Positions 5,890-9,156 of a DNA stretch of 9,156 bases are shown in pieces. Position numbers and translations under genes: made by a program. The notes under the pieces are model-generated. The model ran no database searches, was not told the origin of the DNA, and worked only from the letters and a program-made list of their open reading frames with translations. Source of the stretch: Muribaculaceae bacterium (GTDB taxonomy: Bacteria > Bacteroidota > Bacteroidia > Bacteroidales > Muribaculaceae); contig JAFLTK010000047.1 in NCBI GenBank assembly GCA_022511505.1, forward strand, positions 1 to 9,156. Reading direction: 5' to 3'. The stretch's first letter is position 1. Each line of letters begins with the position of its first letter.

Positions 5890-7131
5890 ATGATTGGTAG
5901 CATTATTGGTGATGTTGCAGGCAGTATTTATGAGTTTTGCAACATCAAATCAAAAGATTTTGACTTCTTCACTGCCCGAAACAGATTCACAGATGATAGT
6001 GTTTTAACCGTTGCTACAGCCGACTGGCTTTTGCATGGCGGTAAATGTGAAACCTACTACGCCTACTGGGGCAATGCCTACCCGGGAGCAGGATATGGAG
6101 GCACGTTTAAGCGGTGGCTAAGGATCATGCAACATACCGGGAATGCCGGGCCCTACAATAGTTGTGGTAATGGGAGCGCCATGAGAGTTGGTCCCGTCGG
6201 ATGGGCCTTTGACACGATAGAGGAAACACTGGAGGCTGCCATAATTTCGGCCGCGTGTACCCACGATCATCCTGAGGGGATAAAAGGAGCACAAGCAGTT
6301 GCTCTATGTATCTTCATGGCTCGCACTGGGTCAACGAAAGACGAGATCAGGGAAAAAGTCACTTCGACGTTTGGCTATGATCTGAATTTTACCATCGATG
6401 GCATCAGAGAAACCTACGGGTGGGATAGTGACTTTGGTAATGGAGTGCTTTGTCAAGCAAGTGTACCACAAGCAATTGTCGCCTTCCTTGATGGACACGA
6501 CTTTGAGGATTGTGTCCGCAATGCGATAAGCATCGGGGGCGACAGCGATACAATTGCCTGTATCACGGGTGCAATTGCTGAGTCATTCTATGGCGTGCCT
6601 GAAAATCTTAAAAAACAGGTTATGAAATACCTGCCTGATGATTTCAAAACTGTTATTTCTGAGTTTGAAGACAAGTATCAAAGCCGTCAAGCAAAGACGG
6701 AACCCATAAAATCTGAAAAAGTGTACAATCTTCAGCGCTTTGTTGACGCCCAAGAGCGCGATTACAATACAGCGCTTGCAGAGATAAAATCAGGTGGCAA
6801 GCAAAGCCATTGGATTTGGTATATATTCCCTCAACAGAAAGGTCTTGGCAGACGTTACAATGCCCGATTTTATGGGCTTGATGGCGAGGGAGAGGCAAAA
6901 GCCTACATAAACCACCCGGTTCTCGGCTCAAGGCTTCGGGAGATAACCAAAGCCCTTCTTGAGCATAAAGGACGCCGAACTATCCACGAGTTAATGGGGA
7001 GTCATATCGACGTGATTAAACTCCGCTCCTCGATGACATTGTTTGACAAGGTCGCGCCCAACGATGTATTTGCAGAAGTATTAAAAGAATTCTTCCCCGG
7101 CGACGACAACGCCCTGTATACAATCTTTTGA
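5890..7131 (+). CDS. ADP-ribosylglycohydrolase-DUF1810 fusion protein
   Basis: This 413-residue, apparently cytosolic protein has two domains. Residues 1-262 are an ADP-ribosylglycohydrolase (ARH/DraG) fold: the opening GSIIGDVAGS (3-12), the metal-binding FTDDS (33-37, Thr34/Asp35/Asp36), GNGSAMRVGPVGW (93-105), THDHPEG (124-130) and the second metal site GGDSDT (216-221, Asp218/Asp220/Thr221). All di-metal ligands look present, so removal of ADP-ribose from a protein or other acceptor is likely, but the substrate is unknown. A charged linker (about 263-277) leads to DUF1810 (about 278-413), recognised by LQRFVDAQ, HWIWYIFPQ (307-315) and the family signature IDVIKLRSSMTLF (373-385). I know no established activity for DUF1810. 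These domains usually occur as separate proteins, and a single uninterrupted frame here makes a true fusion. It follows the NUDIX regulator gene and is closed by a hairpin terminator, so the two probably form one operon. Confidence 0.9.
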   Translation: MIGSIIGDVAGSIYEFCNIKSKDFDFFTARNRFTDDSVLTVATADWLLHGGKCETYYAYWGNAYPGAGYGGTFKRWLRIMQHTGNAGPYNSCGNGSAMRVGPVGWAFDTIEETLEAAIISAACTHDHPEGIKGAQAVALCIFMARTGSTKDEIREKVTSTFGYDLNFTIDGIRETYGWDSDFGNGVLCQASVPQAIVAFLDGHDFEDCVRNAISIGGDSDTIACITGAIAESFYGVPENLKKQVMKYLPDDFKTVISEFEDKYQSRQAKTEPIKSEKVYNLQRFVDAQERDYNTALAEIKSGGKQSHWIWYIFPQQKGLGRRYNARFYGLDGEGEAKAYINHPVLGSRLREITKALLEHKGRRTIHELMGSHIDVIKLRSSMTLFDKVAPNDVFAEVLKEFFPGDDNALYTIF

Positions 7132-7159
7132 ACTAACCGTCCCCATCCTCATTAAATCT

Positions 7160-7187
7160 TCGCGAGGCCGACCGGCCTCGCGAGTTT
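7160..7187 (+). terminator. GC-rich intrinsic terminator after the ARH-DUF1810 gene
   Basis: TCGCGAGGCC (7160-7169) and GGCCTCGCGA (7174-7183) form a perfect 10-bp stem with a GACC tetraloop, followed by GTTT. It begins 28 bp after the stop codon at 7131 and separates the NUDIX/ARH cassette from the tRNA unit. The T-run is short, but the stem is very strong. Confidence 0.75.
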
Positions 7188-7260
7188 ATCATGTTACGCG
7201 AGCCAAATTCACTTCTTTCAAAAGTTTTTTCACCCGATTCAATAAAAAATCACAAAAAAA

Positions 7261-7292
7261 TTTGCACAATTCAAAAAACCTCTCTACCTTTG
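7261..7292 (+). promoter_or_regulatory. Promoter of tRNA-Phe
   Basis: TTTG (7261-7264), a 20-bp spacer and TACCTTTG (7285-7292) match the Bacteroidetes promoter consensus exactly. The predicted start lies about 10-15 bases before the mature tRNA 5' end at 7309, so the tRNA has its own promoter and does not depend on read-through from the ARH-DUF1810 gene. Confidence 0.75.
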
Positions 7293-7308
7293 CAACGCAA
7301 AAAGCAAC

Positions 7309-7381
7309 GGTGCCATAGCTCAGTTGGTAGAGCAAAGGACTGAAAATCCTTGTGTCCCCGGTTCGATTCCTGGTGGCACCA
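7309..7381 (+). tRNA. tRNA-Phe (anticodon GAA)
   Basis: The 73-base gene folds as a cloverleaf. The acceptor GGTGCCA (7309-7315) pairs with TGGCACC (7374-7380), with discriminator A7381. The D stem is GCTC/GAGC (7318-7321, 7330-7333) and the anticodon stem AAGGA/TCCTT encloses CTGAAAA, placing GAA at 7342-7344. The T loop is TTCGATT (7362-7368). CCA is not encoded; the next bases are CAA. The T stem CCCGG/CCTGG contains a C7359-U7371 mismatch, which is unusual and lies in the 3' half where integrative elements recombine. Confidence 0.95.
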
Positions 7382-7386
7382 CAAAG

Positions 7387-7437
7387 AACTAAAACGCTCA
7401 GAGTTAGCAAGTTAGCAATCTCTGAGCGTTAGTTTTT
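7387..7437 (+). terminator. tRNA-Phe intrinsic terminator
   Basis: ACGCTCAGAG (7394-7403) pairs perfectly with CTCTGAGCGT (7420-7429). The stem extends through AACTA (7387-7391) and TAGTT (7430-7434) across a two-base AA bulge, and a T-run (7433-7437) follows. The 16-base loop is an imperfect duplication, TTAGCAAG then TTAGCAAT. It starts 5 bp after the tRNA and would end the tRNA transcript. If an element has integrated into the tRNA 3' end, this hairpin may belong to the element. Confidence 0.75.
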
Positions 7438-7520
7438 AAGACAAAAATCTTGCCACTCGGCTTAAAAAAAAGCCCTTTGTGGTTGCAAAAAGTATCGAAA
7501 AGTAGCCTTTGGTTGCAATA

Positions 7521-7569
7521 AAATGCACCAAAAATGCACCAAAAATGCACCAAAAAAAAATTGGTGCAT
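7521..7569. repeat. Three 11-bp iterons plus an inverted copy
   Basis: AAATGCACCAA recurs three times with an 11-bp period (TGCACC at 7524, 7535 and 7546). After an A-run, TTGGTGCAT (7561-7569) is the exact reverse complement of ATGCACCAA (7545-7553), so the last copy can form a 9-bp stem with a 7-base A loop. The block is about 50 bp before the integrase ATG. It could be arm-type integrase or excisionase sites, or an autoregulatory site. Further direct repeats, GGTTGCAA (7481-7488, 7511-7518) and AAAAGTA (7488-7494, 7498-7504), lie just upstream. Confidence 0.7.
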
Positions 7570-7616
7570 CGGTCTTGAAAGATACCGATTCAACCTGCAA
7601 AGGCATTAGAAAGCCT

Positions 7617-8915
7617 ATGGCAACAATCAAAATTATCCTCGACAGCCGTGTCAAGAAAGACGGCACCGCATCCCTTCTCCTTTTGTTTAGCGATAAGCAA
7701 TGTCGTAGAAAACTGAATCTCGGTGTTAGTATTGATGCTTCGCAATGGATCGAAGAAAAGTGCGAAGTGTCTTCAAAGGTCGCCGGAGCGCGACAAATCA
7801 ATAAAAGGATTCAACTAATACGCGCTTCCGCAGACAGGGTAATTCTCCGACATGAGGGCATTAATCTTACCGGCGAGGATTTATTCGCACAGGTAGAAGC
7901 AGAAATCTATCCCGACCGAGCAGAAAAGAAAGCTGAGAAGGAAAAAAATCAAAACTCACTTACGGAGGTGGCGCGTCGCTTTACCGAGCTGAAGAAGCCA
8001 TCAACTCGCCTAACCTATGAACGTACTCTCAAACATATAGAGACGTTCATCAGCACAGGACAAAGCAATGTCATTGATGAAGTGAACAAGGCGTGGCTCA
8101 CAGCCTTTGACAACTACCTCGCTGAAAGTAATCCCTCGCCCAACGCTCGTGCCCTGCACCTCCGTAATCTGAGGGCGGTGTTCAACTACGCCATCGACGA
8201 GGAACTGACGGCGAACTATCCGTTCCGTCGCTTCAAAATCAAGACTGTAAAGACTGAGAAGCGAAGTCTGCCGGTAGAAAAACTCCGTCAGATCCTCAAT
8301 TATCCGATTGAGGAATGGCAGGTGGCATATCGAGATATGTTCAAACTCTCATTTTTGCTTATGGGTATCAACTTTGCCGATATGCTCAACTTGAAGGCAA
8401 GCGATTTGCGCGAGGGTCGCATAGTCTTCAATCGCCACAAGACGGCTCGCCTTTATTCTATGAAGGTAGAGCCGGAAGCAATGGAGTTGATAGAGAAGTA
8501 TGCCGGAGAGAAACATCTGCTCTCAATTATGGATAGTCGTAAGGATTATTTGCAATATATCCGTCAGACTAACAATGCACTCCGTAAGATTGGCGATTGT
8601 GAACGTAGCGGACTTGGTGGCAAAAAAACTCACAATGCTATCTGCCCTGACCTCTCAACCTATTGGGCACGTCATACATGGGCCACGATAGCCGCAAGTC
8701 TCGACATTCCGAAAGAGACAATAGCGGCTGCTCTCGGACACGGAGGAAACACCGTTACCGACATCTACATTGACTTTGACCGCAAAAAGGTTGATGAAGC
8801 TAACCGCAGAGTCCTCGATTGGGTACTCTACGGCATTGACTATCGAGTAGCCAAAGAGCCTAAAAAGGAGGCTGTGCCAAAGGTCAAGAGAGGCAAAAAG
8901 AAGGACGCTGCCTAA
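7617..8915 (+). CDS. Tyrosine-type site-specific integrase (Bacteroidetes family)
   Basis: This 432-residue tyrosine recombinase most likely integrates and excises the element next to tRNA-Phe. An N-terminal arm-binding-like domain begins MATIKIILDSRVKKDGTASLLLLFSDKQ. A SAM-like core-binding domain (about 112-215) is followed by the catalytic domain (about 216-408). Catalytic positions visible are a beta-hairpin Lys near HKTARLY (274-280), STYWARHTWAT with Arg352, LGHGG with His375, and nucleophile Tyr384 in TDIYIDF. The first catalytic Arg position reads Asn252 (LMGINFADM), and the His of HxxR reads Tyr349. Loss of the first Arg is known in the IntDOT-like Bacteroidetes group. A lysine-rich tail ends the protein. 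I chose the ATG at 7617, where family homology begins; an earlier TTG at 7509 would translate the iteron block. Confidence 0.92.
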   Translation: MATIKIILDSRVKKDGTASLLLLFSDKQCRRKLNLGVSIDASQWIEEKCEVSSKVAGARQINKRIQLIRASADRVILRHEGINLTGEDLFAQVEAEIYPDRAEKKAEKEKNQNSLTEVARRFTELKKPSTRLTYERTLKHIETFISTGQSNVIDEVNKAWLTAFDNYLAESNPSPNARALHLRNLRAVFNYAIDEELTANYPFRRFKIKTVKTEKRSLPVEKLRQILNYPIEEWQVAYRDMFKLSFLLMGINFADMLNLKASDLREGRIVFNRHKTARLYSMKVEPEAMELIEKYAGEKHLLSIMDSRKDYLQYIRQTNNALRKIGDCERSGLGGKKTHNAICPDLSTYWARHTWATIAASLDIPKETIAAALGHGGNTVTDIYIDFDRKKVDEANRRVLDWVLYGIDYRVAKEPKKEAVPKVKRGKKKDAA

Positions 8916-8947
8916 TGCTCGACAGGGCAGAAAAAAGCGTTCAATTA

Positions 8948-9031
8948 TGCGGTTTATTTTGCGGTGTACTCTGCGGTGTGTTTAGCGGTGTATATTGTGA
9001 TGTAAGTAGCGATTAACTCAGCGAGTTAGAT
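8948..9031. repeat. Imperfect 12-bp tandem repeat downstream of the integrase
   Basis: Units of 12 bp with core TGCGGTGTA run from 8948: TGCGGTTTATTT, TGCGGTGTACTC, TGCGGTGTGTTT and AGCGGTGTATAT, then degenerate copies at 8996, 9008 and 9020. On the minus strand the array reads as a four-residue peptide repeat of the form (Y/H)TA(K/E), closed by a TAA, but no start codon precedes it. The stretch from 8916 to the window edge otherwise shows no complete gene. Confidence 0.6.
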
Positions 9032-9093
9032 AGAGGGCTATATGCGGTTGCATTCCGACATCAAAATCAGTGCCGTATTTAGAGAGTGAATTA

Positions 9094-9156
9094 TTAGTCC
9101 TTAATCGGCCAGAAAACTCCTTTAAGTAACTGCGACATTCCGTTTTCCGTGAAGGT
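9094..9156 (-). CDS. Possible C-terminal end of a minus-strand gene, cut by the window edge
   Basis: The minus strand is open from the right edge to a TAA at 9096-9094, giving 20 residues ending GMSQLLKGVFWPIKD. The composition looks protein-like and the orientation would be convergent with the integrase, but the stretch is too short to assign a family. It may be chance. Confidence 0.25.
   Translation of the reverse strand, partial: TFTENGMSQLLKGVFWPIKD

Larger units (their letters stand above)
7352..9156. mobile_element. Left part of a putative integrative element at tRNA-Phe
   Basis: A tyrosine integrase gene starts about 235 bp downstream of a tRNA-Phe 3' end and points away from it, the usual arrangement for islands and conjugative elements that recombine in tRNA 3' ends. 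Repeat blocks flank the integrase on both sides. The start coordinate marks the 3' part of the tRNA as candidate attL. No second att copy is visible, so the element must continue past the right edge if it is real, and neither boundary nor cargo can be fixed here. Confidence 0.5.

Noticed and set aside
5890..7131. Naming the ARH-DUF1810 gene an anti-phage or toxin-antitoxin system
   Set aside because: No toxin, ADP-ribosyltransferase or known defence gene is visible in the window; the context supports only an ADP-ribose-related role.
7521..7569. Short regularly spaced repeats considered as a CRISPR array
   Set aside because: Units are 11 bp with no spacers and no cas genes; iteron-like rather than CRISPR.
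7509..7616. TTG start adding 36 residues to the integrase
   Set aside because: The added peptide is just the translated iteron block, and family homology begins at the ATG at 7617.

Overview
The window looks like a stretch of a Bacteroidales chromosome, perhaps Muribaculaceae-like, although the family is a guess. Three places carry the Bacteroidetes promoter pattern TTTG-N19/20-TAnnTTTG. Genes start without clear Shine-Dalgarno sequences. The tRNA gene lacks an encoded CCA, and the integrase belongs to the Bacteroidetes tyrosine recombinase type. The first ~4.9 kb reads as GC-richer core genome; the segment from ~5.0 kb onward is visibly more AT-rich and accessory in character.

Layout: (1) 1-210, an AT-rich upstream region with a 10-bp-spaced direct repeat that could be a response-regulator site. 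(2) 211-2410, a two-component pair: an OmpR/PhoB-type response regulator overlapping a membrane sensor histidine kinase by 23 bp. (3) 2409-2449, a hairpin between convergent units. (4) 2464-4942, minus strand, a two-gene unit: a DUF1846 protein followed 13 bp later by a DusB-type tRNA-dihydrouridine synthase, driven by a promoter that leaves almost no 5' leader. (5) 5070-7187, a plus-strand cassette: an NrtR-like NUDIX/winged-helix regulator behind a promoter bracketed by two near-identical palindromes, then a protein fusing an ADP-ribosylglycohydrolase-fold domain to DUF1810, closed by a strong hairpin. (6) 7261-7437, tRNA-Phe(GAA) with its own promoter and terminator. (7) 7438-9156, the start of an apparent integrative element: iteron-like repeats, a tyrosine integrase, a 12-bp tandem array and possibly the tail of a converging gene.

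The most interesting part is the NUDIX regulator plus ARH-DUF1810 cassette. The regulator family often senses ADP-ribose or related nucleotides, and the ARH fold removes ADP-ribose from targets. The twin palindromes GGTAAA-A-TTTACC and GTAAA-T-TTTAC on both sides of a consensus promoter suggest autoregulation, perhaps by looping. This points to a small ADP-ribose/NAD-responsive unit in which DUF1810, whose function I do not know, acts with or on the same chemistry. That is inference from domain content and layout, not demonstrated function.
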